Positions 16,489 to 23,057 of a DNA stretch of 64,000 bases are shown here, in pieces. The stretch is taken from contig NZ_RBAL01000003.1 of NCBI RefSeq assembly GCF_003626535.1, positions 372,001 to 436,000 on the forward strand, given 5' to 3'. Every line of letters begins with the position of its first letter. Within the stretch, counting starts at the first letter, position 1. The position numbers were made by a program, and so were the translations under genes. The DNA comes from Streptomyces hoynatensis (GTDB lineage: Bacteria > Actinomycetota > Actinomycetes > Streptomycetales > Streptomycetaceae). The notes below the pieces were generated by a model that had not been told where the DNA came from, ran no database searches, and saw only the letters and a list, made by a program, of their open reading frames with translations.

Positions 16489-18242
16489 CAGGACCACTCC
16501 CGCTCGGGCACGTGGAGCGCGCGGCGGCGCTCGGGCGCCGTGTCCTGCAGTGTGCGGGCGCTGTACATCGGCCTCGTCTTCCCTTCGGGTTCGATGCCCA
16601 CGACGTCGTCGCCGCGCCAGTGGGTGCGGAAGGACCGCCCGGCGGCGGTCTCCTCCGTGGTGACCTCCGCGAGGGGGAAGGTCACGGTGATCCGCTCGCC
16701 GGCGCGGGGGCGGGCGAGGCGCAGGCAGCCGTCGGGGGCCCACAGGGCCGGCTCGCGGCCGGCGGCGGTGACCGGCTCCCCCGAGGCCGGCCTGCGGGTG
16801 ACGGCCAGGTGGGCGTGGCCGGCCCAGTCCGGCACGCGCAGCCGCAACTCGCGGCAGTCGGCGCGCAGGTCGAGGTCGACGCGGCCCTCGTGGGGCAGGT
16901 GGCTGCGCACGTCGAGGAACCGGCTGCCGCGGTTGAGCAGGAGGTTGACCCGCAGCAGCCGCTCGTCGCCGGTGACCACCGCGTTCCAGCCGGTGAACAG
17001 GCCCCGCACGCCGGAGCCGACGCAGCAGGCCTGGACGTCGCTGGTGTGGCCGCGGCCGAGTATCACGTCGGACACGTAGTCGTTGGGCGCCCCGTAGCCG
17101 GCGAACGCGCCCTTCACCCGCTCCCCGACCCGGTGGTGCGTCTCCCAGCCGGGGGTGTCAAGGGAGCGGTCGGGCGCCGAGCGGACCCAGTCCGTTTCCG
17201 TGAGCTGGGAGGCCGTCAGGTGGTTGCGCAGGAAGCGCTCGACGACGCCCCAGTAGCGGGTGTGGCCCGCCCTGGCGAGGGTGGCGCCGATGCCGATCAT
17301 GTCCACCAGGGAGCAGGTCTCGTGCTCGTAGCGCTGGTCGGCCAGGTCGCCCGGGGTCCAGCCGAAGGCGGTGGTCTGGGTCAGCGCCCAGTCGAAGGCC
17401 CGCTTCACGAACGCGGTGAGGGCGTGGTCCCCGGTGAACAGCGCGTACCCGGCCAGGCCCTCCAGGGTGCCGAGCCGGGTGTGGAAGTGACCGCTGCGGT
17501 AGGCGAGGGCCGCGTTGAAGCTGCCGTCCGGCAGGAAGACGCCGCTCCGCTCGGTGATCAGCCGGGTGAACCAGCCGCACAGCTCCAGGGCGTCCTCGTT
17601 TCCCGTCGCCTGGTGCCAGCGCAGCAGCGGCATGATCAGCCGGCCGCAGAACGAGGCCGGGTCGGGGGCCAGGCGCAGGTGGATCGCGCTGTACGAGGGC
17701 CAGCCGCGCGGCGTGTACTCGGAGGCGGGGTAGTACCAGGCGTCGCGTTCCTTCACGGCGATGCGCCGCAGCGCGGCGACCTGCCGGTCGGCGGCGCGCC
17801 TGACCCGCTCCTCGCCCTCGTCCGCGTACCAGGTGGTGAGGGCTAGCAGGGTGGCGCGCTGGTCGATGAGGTTGGCGTGCGGCTCCCAGTGCCCGCGCGG
17901 GTGGGTGCGCCGGTAGCTGAGCCCGTCCTCGCCCAGCAGGCCGAGCAGGGTCGACTTGTAGCGCTCCTCGGTCTCCCGCCACCAGGAGGCCCCGGTCATC
18001 TGCCGGGCCAGCACGCAGGCGTCGGTGAGGCGGCCGTGGCTCGAACCGTAGTCGTAGTCGCCGTGGATCAGGGAGGCCGGTTCCGCGAGCAGGTCGGCGC
18101 TGAAGAAGGGGATGTGGCCGAGGTCGGGGTCGGCGAGCCCGGTGACCGCGTTCATCGCCAGTTCGGCGCGCTCTTCCAGCAGCAGCGTCCCCGGAATCGC
18201 CGGAGCCTCCGGGGATTCCGGGGCGCCCGGAGTAGGAAGCAT
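16485..18242 (-). CDS. GH127-superfamily protein (DUF1680-like, beta-L-arabinofuranosidase-type)
   Basis: A 585-aa (alpha/alpha)6-barrel protein with C-terminal beta domains. The zinc/thiolate site of GH127 enzymes appears as Glu-x-Cys in HETCSLVDM and the Cys-Cys pair in QACCVGSGVRGLF, the second of which holds the catalytic Cys in the family. Sequence around these sites is otherwise diverged from the other GH127-type protein here, so a different sugar is possible. No signal peptide. It is the first gene of the minus-strand operon (this gene, GH28, GH28, acyltransferase), reading from a TTGACG-N17-TAGCCT promoter with an operator at the transcription start. The ribosome site before ATG 18242 is weak. 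Confidence 0.75.
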   Translation of the reverse strand: MLPTPGAPESPEAPAIPGTLLLEERAELAMNAVTGLADPDLGHIPFFSADLLAEPASLIHGDYDYGSSHGRLTDACVLARQMTGASWWRETEERYKSTLLGLLGEDGLSYRRTHPRGHWEPHANLIDQRATLLALTTWYADEGEERVRRAADRQVAALRRIAVKERDAWYYPASEYTPRGWPSYSAIHLRLAPDPASFCGRLIMPLLRWHQATGNEDALELCGWFTRLITERSGVFLPDGSFNAALAYRSGHFHTRLGTLEGLAGYALFTGDHALTAFVKRAFDWALTQTTAFGWTPGDLADQRYEHETCSLVDMIGIGATLARAGHTRYWGVVERFLRNHLTASQLTETDWVRSAPDRSLDTPGWETHHRVGERVKGAFAGYGAPNDYVSDVILGRGHTSDVQACCVGSGVRGLFTGWNAVVTGDERLLRVNLLLNRGSRFLDVRSHLPHEGRVDLDLRADCRELRLRVPDWAGHAHLAVTRRPASGEPVTAAGREPALWAPDGCLRLARPRAGERITVTFPLAEVTTEETAAGRSFRTHWRGDDVVGIEPEGKTRPMYSARTLQDTAPERRRALHVPEREWSW

Positions 18243-18262
18243 GATCCGTCACACCGTCTCAA

Positions 18263-18276
18263 TGTTCGATCGAACA
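18263..18276. promoter_or_regulatory. Operator dyad, minus-strand side (TGTTC-N4-GAACA)
   Basis: TGTTCGATCGAACA is a perfect 14-bp palindrome starting about 6 nt downstream of the predicted start site of the minus-strand pectinase operon and 20 bp before its first codon. An equivalent dyad lies at 18418-18431 on the other side of the divergent region. The DeoR-type regulator at the end of the plus-strand operon is the natural candidate to bind (inference). Confidence 0.7.
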
Positions 18277-18288
18277 CGAATGCCGGAA

Positions 18289-18317
18289 AGGCTAGGAGCG
18301 GCCACGGGCAGCGTCAA
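18289..18317 (-). promoter_or_regulatory. Promoter of the GH127-GH28-GH28-acyltransferase operon
   Basis: On the minus strand -35 TTGACG (18312-18317), exactly 17 nt, then -10 TAGCCT (18289-18294). This closely fits the housekeeping sigma consensus of streptomycetes. The predicted start near 18282 is just upstream of the operator dyad. Confidence 0.75.
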
Positions 18318-18322
18318 GAAGC

Positions 18323-18360
18323 GGAAAGGGCCTGGATGGATATTCAAGTAAGCCCTTTCC
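18323..18360. repeat. Inverted repeat between the two divergent promoters
   Basis: GGAAAGGGC (18323-18331) and GCCCTTTCC (18352-18360) are perfect 9-bp arms around 20 nt. The repeat sits upstream of both promoters, where an activator might bind, and differs from the two TGTTC operators. It is unlikely to act as a terminator because no mapped transcript crosses it. Confidence 0.5.
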
Positions 18361-18387
18361 CCGCGGTCTTGGCGGCCACCGGAAACG

Positions 18388-18416
18388 TTGACGGTGAACG
18401 GGTGCCGCCCTACCGT
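18388..18416 (+). promoter_or_regulatory. Promoter of the acid-sugar catabolic operon
   Basis: -35 TTGACG (18388-18393), 17-nt spacer, -10 TACCGT (18411-18416). It drives the dehydrogenase, RuBisCO-like, DUF1537 kinase and DeoR genes. The operator dyad at 18418-18431 begins 2 nt after the -10 box and covers the predicted start site, so binding there should block initiation. Confidence 0.75.
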
Positions 18417-18417
18417 G

Positions 18418-18431
18418 TGTTCATTCGAACA
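18418..18431. promoter_or_regulatory. Operator dyad, plus-strand side (TGTTC-N4-GAACA)
   Basis: TGTTCATTCGAACA has the same TGTTC and GAACA half-sites and the same 4-nt gap as the perfect palindrome at 18263-18276. It lies immediately after the plus-strand -10 box. Identical spacing on both sides of the divergent region argues for one repressor controlling both operons. Confidence 0.7.
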
Positions 18432-18467
18432 TCCGGTTTCGCGGCGGGCCACGGAGGCGAACGACGC

Positions 18468-19490
18468 ATGAGAGCAGCCGTGTTGCGGGCCACCGGGGAG
18501 ATCCGCGTCGAGGAGGCGGAGCAGCCCGTGCCCGGCGCGGGGGAGGCCCTGGTCGAGATGCGCGCCGTGGGCCTGTGCGGCTCCGACCTCGCCGCCTTCC
18601 GCGGCCGGCACCCCTTCCGCAGCGCCCCCGTCGTCCTCGGCCACGAGGGCGCGGGCCGGGTGGCGCGCCCCGCGCCCGGCGGCCGCCTCCCCGCCGGGGA
18701 GCGGGTGGCGATCATGCCGCTGCTCTCCTGCTGGGAGTGCCCGCGCTGCGAGTCCGGCCTCGCGCACCTGTGCGCCCGCCGCCGGGTGCCCGGCGCGGGC
18801 TGGGAGGGGATGCTCGGCGGCTTCCTGCCCGTGCCGGAGCGGGCGCTCTTCCCCCTGGCCGCGCACCTCTCCTACGCCGAGGGCGCCCTGACGGAGCCCG
18901 CCGCGGTCGCCTGGCACACCGTGCGCACCGCGGGCGTGGGCCCCGGGCAGCGCGTGGCGGTGCTCGGCGCCGGCACCATCGGCACCCTGGTCGCCGCCGT
19001 GTGCCGGCTGCACCACGTCGCGGAGCTGGTCGTCAGCGACGTCCGCCCGCGCAGCCTGGCGGTGGCGGCGCGGCTGGCGGACTGCCACACGGTGAACGCC
19101 GCGCGCGAGGACGTCGTCACGGCCGCGCGCCCCCTGGGCGGCGCCGAGGGCTTCGACGCCGTCGTCCTCGCCTCGGGACACCCCGGCGGCCTCGACGAGG
19201 CCCTGGCCCTGTGCCGCCCGCGCGGCACGGTCGTGCTGCTCCCCATGTTCGGCGAGCCGGTCACCGCCGACCTCAACCCGGTGGTGCTGCGGGAGATCAC
19301 CGTGCGCGGCTCCACCGTCTACACCTCGGCCGACTTCCGCGCGGCGGCCGAGGCGGTCAACGGCGGCACCCTCGACGTCGGGCGGCTGATCGACGCCGAG
19401 CCGCTGCCCCTCGCCCGCACCCAGGCGGCCTTCGAGGAACTGGCGCGCGGCACAGAGTCGATGAAGATCCTTGTCGATCCGGCGCGCTGA
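18468..19490 (+). CDS. Zinc-dependent medium-chain alcohol/polyol dehydrogenase
   Basis: A 340-aa MDR-superfamily dehydrogenase, cytoplasmic and NAD(P)-dependent. Catalytic-zinc residues are in GLCGSDLAAF and GHEGAG. The structural-zinc loop has four Cys (CWECPRCESGLAHLC). The nucleotide-binding motif is VLGAGTIGTL. ATG at 18468 follows GGAGG. It resembles sorbitol, threonine and galactitol-phosphate dehydrogenases, but the substrate cannot be read from sequence. As first gene of the operon with a RuBisCO-like protein and a DUF1537 kinase it should oxidise a sugar acid or polyol. In known apiose pathways an oxidation/isomerisation to 3-oxo-isoapionate precedes the kinase, and this enzyme could fill or replace that step (inference). 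Confidence 0.88.
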   Translation: MRAAVLRATGEIRVEEAEQPVPGAGEALVEMRAVGLCGSDLAAFRGRHPFRSAPVVLGHEGAGRVARPAPGGRLPAGERVAIMPLLSCWECPRCESGLAHLCARRRVPGAGWEGMLGGFLPVPERALFPLAAHLSYAEGALTEPAAVAWHTVRTAGVGPGQRVAVLGAGTIGTLVAAVCRLHHVAELVVSDVRPRSLAVAARLADCHTVNAAREDVVTAARPLGGAEGFDAVVLASGHPGGLDEALALCRPRGTVVLLPMFGEPVTADLNPVVLREITVRGSTVYTSADFRAAAEAVNGGTLDVGRLIDAEPLPLARTQAAFEELARGTESMKILVDPAR

Positions 19491-19524
19491 GCGGCGGCCG
19501 CACGGCAGGTCAGGAGGCAGCGGC

Positions 19525-20811
19525 ATGCCGCAGGAGAACGTTCTCGCCACCTACGACATCGCGAGCTGGCTGCCGCCGGCGCAGGCCGCCGAGGTCCTCG
19601 CCGGCGAGCAGTCCACCGGCACCTTCGTCCGCGTCCCGGGCGAGACCGAGGAGCTGCGGCGGCGCTTCGCCGCCACCGTCCTCGCCGTCGAGGAACACGA
19701 GGACGCCCCGCCGGCCGAGCCGCTGCCGGGCGCGGTCCGCCCGCCCGGCGCCCCGGAGCACCCGCGCCGCGCCACCGTGCGCATCGCCTTCCCCCTCGCC
19801 AACTTCGGCCCCTCCCTGCCCAACCTCCTCGCCGCCGTGGCCGGCAACCTCTTCGAACTGCGCGAACTCGCCGCCGTGCGCCTGACCGACCTGGTCCTGC
19901 CCCCGGCCTTCGCGCAGCGCCATCCGGGCCCGCAGTTCGGCGTGGCGGGCACCAGGCGGCTGGCCCGGGCCCCCGAGGGCGTGCTGATCGGGACGATCGT
20001 CAAGCCCGGCGTGGGCCTCGGCCTCGACGCGCTGCGCGTGATGGTCAGGGAACTGGCCGAGGCGGGCATCGACTTCATCAAGGACGACGAGCTCAACGGC
20101 AACCCGCCGCACGCCCCGCTGCGCGAGCGGGTCGCCGTCGTCACCGAGGAGCTGAACCGGGTCGCGGACCGCACCGGCCGCCGCCCGATGTACGCGTTCA
20201 ACATCACCGACGACCTCGGCCGCCTGCGCCGAAACCACGACCTGGTCCTGGAACACGGCGGCAGCTGCGTCATGGTCTGCGTCCAGACCCTCGGCCTGCC
20301 CGCCGTCGCCCACCTGCGCGAGTACGCCGCCCTGCCGATCCACGGCCACCGCGCCATGAGCGGCGCCCTGCTGCGCGGCCCGAACCTCGGCATCAGCGCC
20401 CGGGTCTTCACCCACCTCGCCCGCCTCGCCGGCGTGGACCAGCTCCACATCGGCGGCATCCGCAGCAAGTTCTGGGAGAGCGACGAGGACGTCCTGGCCA
20501 CCCTCGACGCCGCCCGCACCCCCTTCCCCGCGGGCTTCCCCGGCGGCTACCGGGTGCTGCCCGTCCTCTCCTCGGGGCAGTCGGCCGGCCTCGCGCACCG
20601 CACCTGGGAGCTGACCGGCACCACCGACCTGCTCGTCCTGGCCGGCGGCGGCATCCACGGCCACCCCGACGGGCCCGCCGCGGGCGTCGCCGCCATGCGC
20701 GACGCCTGGGCCGGGGCCGTGGCCGGGGTGCCCCTGGCCGACTGCGCCGCCGCGAGCCCGCCGCTGCGCCGGGCTCTCGCGGCCTTCGGAAGGGGGGCGC
20801 GCCGTGGCTGA
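19525..20811 (+). CDS. RuBisCO-like protein (form IV-type, acid-sugar phosphate metabolism)
   Basis: A 428-aa member of the RuBisCO superfamily. Barrel motifs match the large subunit: GTIVKPGVGL (Lys160 retained, the second Lys of KPK replaced by Gly), the metal-ligand motif IKDDE (Lys186, Asp188, Glu189 kept, so a carbamylated Lys and Mg are possible), HGHRAMSG (His273/His275) and the phosphate-binding AGGGIHGHP. The loop-6 Lys is not evident, so CO2 fixation is not expected. AGGAGG lies 7 nt before ATG 19525. Together with the DUF1537 kinase overlapping downstream, it fits the OiaX/OiaT-type step of apiose catabolism, where a 3-oxo-isoapionate 4-phosphate is decarboxylated or hydrolysed. 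Assignment between those two activities is not possible here. Confidence 0.88.
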   Translation: MPQENVLATYDIASWLPPAQAAEVLAGEQSTGTFVRVPGETEELRRRFAATVLAVEEHEDAPPAEPLPGAVRPPGAPEHPRRATVRIAFPLANFGPSLPNLLAAVAGNLFELRELAAVRLTDLVLPPAFAQRHPGPQFGVAGTRRLARAPEGVLIGTIVKPGVGLGLDALRVMVRELAEAGIDFIKDDELNGNPPHAPLRERVAVVTEELNRVADRTGRRPMYAFNITDDLGRLRRNHDLVLEHGGSCVMVCVQTLGLPAVAHLREYAALPIHGHRAMSGALLRGPNLGISARVFTHLARLAGVDQLHIGGIRSKFWESDEDVLATLDAARTPFPAGFPGGYRVLPVLSSGQSAGLAHRTWELTGTTDLLVLAGGGIHGHPDGPAAGVAAMRDAWAGAVAGVPLADCAAASPPLRRALAAFGRGARRG

Positions 20812-22186
20812 GGCACCGGCCCCCCGCCTGGCCGCCGCCTTCTACGGCGACGACGTCACCGGGTCCACCGACGCCCTCGCCCAGTACCACCGCGCCGGGC
20901 TGCGCTCCCTGCTCCTCTTCGGCACCCCGGGCGCCGCGGAACTGCGGGAGCTGGCCGCACGGTACGACGTGATCGGCGTGGCCGGGGTGGCCCGCTCGCT
21001 GCCCACCGACCGGATGGAGGACGAGGTCGGCCCCGCCCTCACCGCCCTCGGGGCGGCGGGCCCGCGCCTGGTCCAGTACAAGATCTGCTCCACCGCCGAC
21101 TCCTCCCCCGAGGTGGGCAGCCTCGGCCGCGCCATCGAGATCGGCCGCACCGTCTTCGGCCGGGCCCCGGTGCCGGTGCTCGCCGCGCAGCCGGAGTTCG
21201 GCCGCTACACCGCCTTCGGCCACCACTTCGCCGCGGAGGCGGGCACCGTTCACCGGCTCGACCGGCAGCCCACCATGTCCCGCCACCCGGTCACCCCCAT
21301 GACCGAGGCGGACCTGCGGCTGCACCTGGGCCGCCAGACCTCCCTGCCCATCGGCTCCTTCGACCTCACCGGCTACGAACTGCCAAGGGACCAGGCCCGA
21401 ATCCGGTACCTGCGGCTGCTGTCGGAGGCGGAACCGGCACCGGGCGCCCTCGTCTTCGACGCCGTCACCCAGGCCCACCTGGTACGCGCCGCCGAGCTGA
21501 TCCTGGCCGGCCGCAGCCAGGTGTACGCCCTCGGCTCCGGCGGCCTCAGCCACGGCGTCGCCACCCGCCTCGCCCCCGCCGCCGCCCCGCCCGCGCCCGG
21601 GCCGCCCGGCGTGCCCCGGCCGCCCGGCGCGTCAGGCGCGGGCGGCCCGGTCCTCGTCGTGTCCGGCAGCTGCGCGCCCCGCACCGCGGAGCAGATCCGC
21701 CACGCCCTCGCCCACGGCTGGCACGGCATCCCCCTGGACCCCGAGGACGGCGCCTCGCCCGCGGCCCTCGCCCGGGTCAGGGACGCCACCCTCCGCGCGC
21801 TGGCACGGGCCCCGGGCGCCGTCGTCCACACCGCGCTCGGCCCCCTTGGGCCGGCCCGGGTGGGCCCCAACCCCCTTTCCTTCATCGGGCCCGCCCTCGC
21901 CCACCTCGTCGCCGAGGCCGTCGCGCACGCCGGCGTGCGCCGCGTCGTCGTCGCCGGGGGAGACACCGCGGGCCGGGTGATACGCGCCCTCGGCGCCAGG
22001 TCCGCGGAGATCGACACCCTGCTCGGCCCGGGCGTCGCCCTGTGCCGCCTGGGAGCCGCCCACGCCCCGCTCGACGGCGTGCGGATACTGCTCAAGGGCG
22101 GTCAGGCCGGTGAGGCCGACCTGTTCCGCAGGGTCGGCGGCGCGGAACCCGCGCCGCCCGGCCCCCGGCACACGGGCGCGAGATGA
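20804..22186 (+). CDS. DUF1537-family acid-sugar kinase (OiaK-like candidate)
   Basis: A 460-aa ATP-dependent kinase of the four-carbon acid-sugar kinase family. The N-terminal domain begins with FYGDDVTGSTDAL. The C-terminal nucleotide-binding domain carries SGSCAPRTAEQI, AGGDTAGRVI and LKGGQAGEADLF. The GTG at 20804 overlaps the RuBisCO-like gene by 8 nt behind a GGAAGGGGGG site, indicating tight coupling. Family members phosphorylate threonate, erythronate, 3-oxo-isoapionate and related acids. The RuBisCO-like partner and the GH140-like gene in the same locus favour 3-oxo-isoapionate (inference). A Pro/Gly-rich insertion of about 25 residues separates the two domains. Confidence 0.9.
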   Translation: MAEAPAPRLAAAFYGDDVTGSTDALAQYHRAGLRSLLLFGTPGAAELRELAARYDVIGVAGVARSLPTDRMEDEVGPALTALGAAGPRLVQYKICSTADSSPEVGSLGRAIEIGRTVFGRAPVPVLAAQPEFGRYTAFGHHFAAEAGTVHRLDRQPTMSRHPVTPMTEADLRLHLGRQTSLPIGSFDLTGYELPRDQARIRYLRLLSEAEPAPGALVFDAVTQAHLVRAAELILAGRSQVYALGSGGLSHGVATRLAPAAAPPAPGPPGVPRPPGASGAGGPVLVVSGSCAPRTAEQIRHALAHGWHGIPLDPEDGASPAALARVRDATLRALARAPGAVVHTALGPLGPARVGPNPLSFIGPALAHLVAEAVAHAGVRRVVVAGGDTAGRVIRALGARSAEIDTLLGPGVALCRLGAAHAPLDGVRILLKGGQAGEADLFRRVGGAEPAPPGPRHTGAR

Positions 22187-22198
22187 GGCGGGGCGGCT

Positions 22199-22960
22199 AT
22201 GGGAATGAGCGGTCGGGCGCGCAGGGACGCGATCCTGCGGATGCTGGGCGAACGCGAGCGGCTGGACGTCGCCGAGCTGACGCGGCGGCTCGGCGTCTCG
22301 GGCATGACGATCCGCCGCGACCTGGCGGAGCTTCAGCAGGACGGCGTGCTGCGCCGCGTGCACGGCGGGGCCGTGCGCTGGGAGCGCTCACCCTTCGAGA
22401 CCCGCCGGGTCACCCGGGCCGAGGAGAAACGCCGGATCGCCGAGCGGGCCGCCCTGCTGGTCGCCGACGGCGACAGCGTGGCCATCGACACCGGCACGAC
22501 GGCCCACTGCGTCGCCCGCGCCCTGCGCGGCAAGCGGGACCTGGTCGTCGTCACCAACTCCATCCACGTCGCGGGGGAGTTCCAGGGCGGCGGCCAGGAG
22601 TCCCCGGCCAAGGTGCTGCTGGCCGGCGGCGTCATCGCCCCGGAGGGCTGCCTGGTCGGCGCGCTGGCCACCGACACCATCCGCAGGCTCCACGTCGGCA
22701 CCCTCTTCCTGGGCTGCGGCGGGCTCACCCCGGAACGCGGCTTCGCCTTCTTCGACATCGAGGAGGCCGAGGTGCGCCGCGCCATGCTGGAGATCGCCGA
22801 GCGGGTGGTCGTCGTCATGGACCACACCAAGTTCGGGCGCACCGAGACCATCGCCGTGGCCCGCCTCGACCAGGTGGACGTGCTGATCACCGACGCGCCC
22901 CCGCCCCCGCCCTACCCGGACCTGTGCCGCGAGGCGGGCGTGGAGCTGGTGATCGCATGA
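22199..22960 (+). CDS. DeoR-family transcriptional regulator
   Basis: A 253-aa DeoR-type repressor with an N-terminal winged helix (ELTRRLGVSGMTIRRDLAEL, about residues 23-42) and a C-terminal sugar-phosphate-sensing domain (VAIDTGTTAHCVARAL, GVIAPEGCLVG, DHTKFGRT). It starts 12 nt after the kinase stop and is the last gene of the dehydrogenase/RuBisCO-like/kinase operon. ATG 22199 or 22205 are both possible. DeoR proteins usually answer to phosphorylated sugars of their own pathway, so the kinase product or a following phosphate ester is a likely inducer. Probable targets are the two TGTTC-N4-GAACA dyads at 18263 and 18418 (inference). Confidence 0.92.
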   Translation: MGMSGRARRDAILRMLGERERLDVAELTRRLGVSGMTIRRDLAELQQDGVLRRVHGGAVRWERSPFETRRVTRAEEKRRIAERAALLVADGDSVAIDTGTTAHCVARALRGKRDLVVVTNSIHVAGEFQGGGQESPAKVLLAGGVIAPEGCLVGALATDTIRRLHVGTLFLGCGGLTPERGFAFFDIEEAEVRRAMLEIAERVVVVMDHTKFGRTETIAVARLDQVDVLITDAPPPPPYPDLCREAGVELVIA

Positions 22961-22997
22961 CAGGGAACGAGACCGCGGGCCGCGCCCCGGGCGGGGA

Positions 22998-23016
22998 GCC
23001 GGGCGCGGCGCCCGGC
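22998..23016. repeat. Short GC-rich palindrome in the DeoR-GH78 gap
   Basis: GCCGGGCGC (22998-23006) and GCGCCCGGC (23008-23016) form a 9-bp dyad with one central base, inside the 97-nt gap between the DeoR stop and the GH78 start. It could form a stable RNA hairpin that lowers read-through or spaces expression of the rhamnosidase. No separate promoter is evident in the gap. Confidence 0.35.
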
Positions 23017-23057
23017 CCCGCGCCGGGCGGAACACCCCACAGAACAGGAGAACCCCC

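Noticed and set aside
19525..20811. CO2-fixing RuBisCO large subunit
   Set aside because: The second Lys of KPK is Gly and the loop-6 Lys is not found; no small subunit, phosphoribulokinase or activase is nearby. It is a RuBisCO-like protein.
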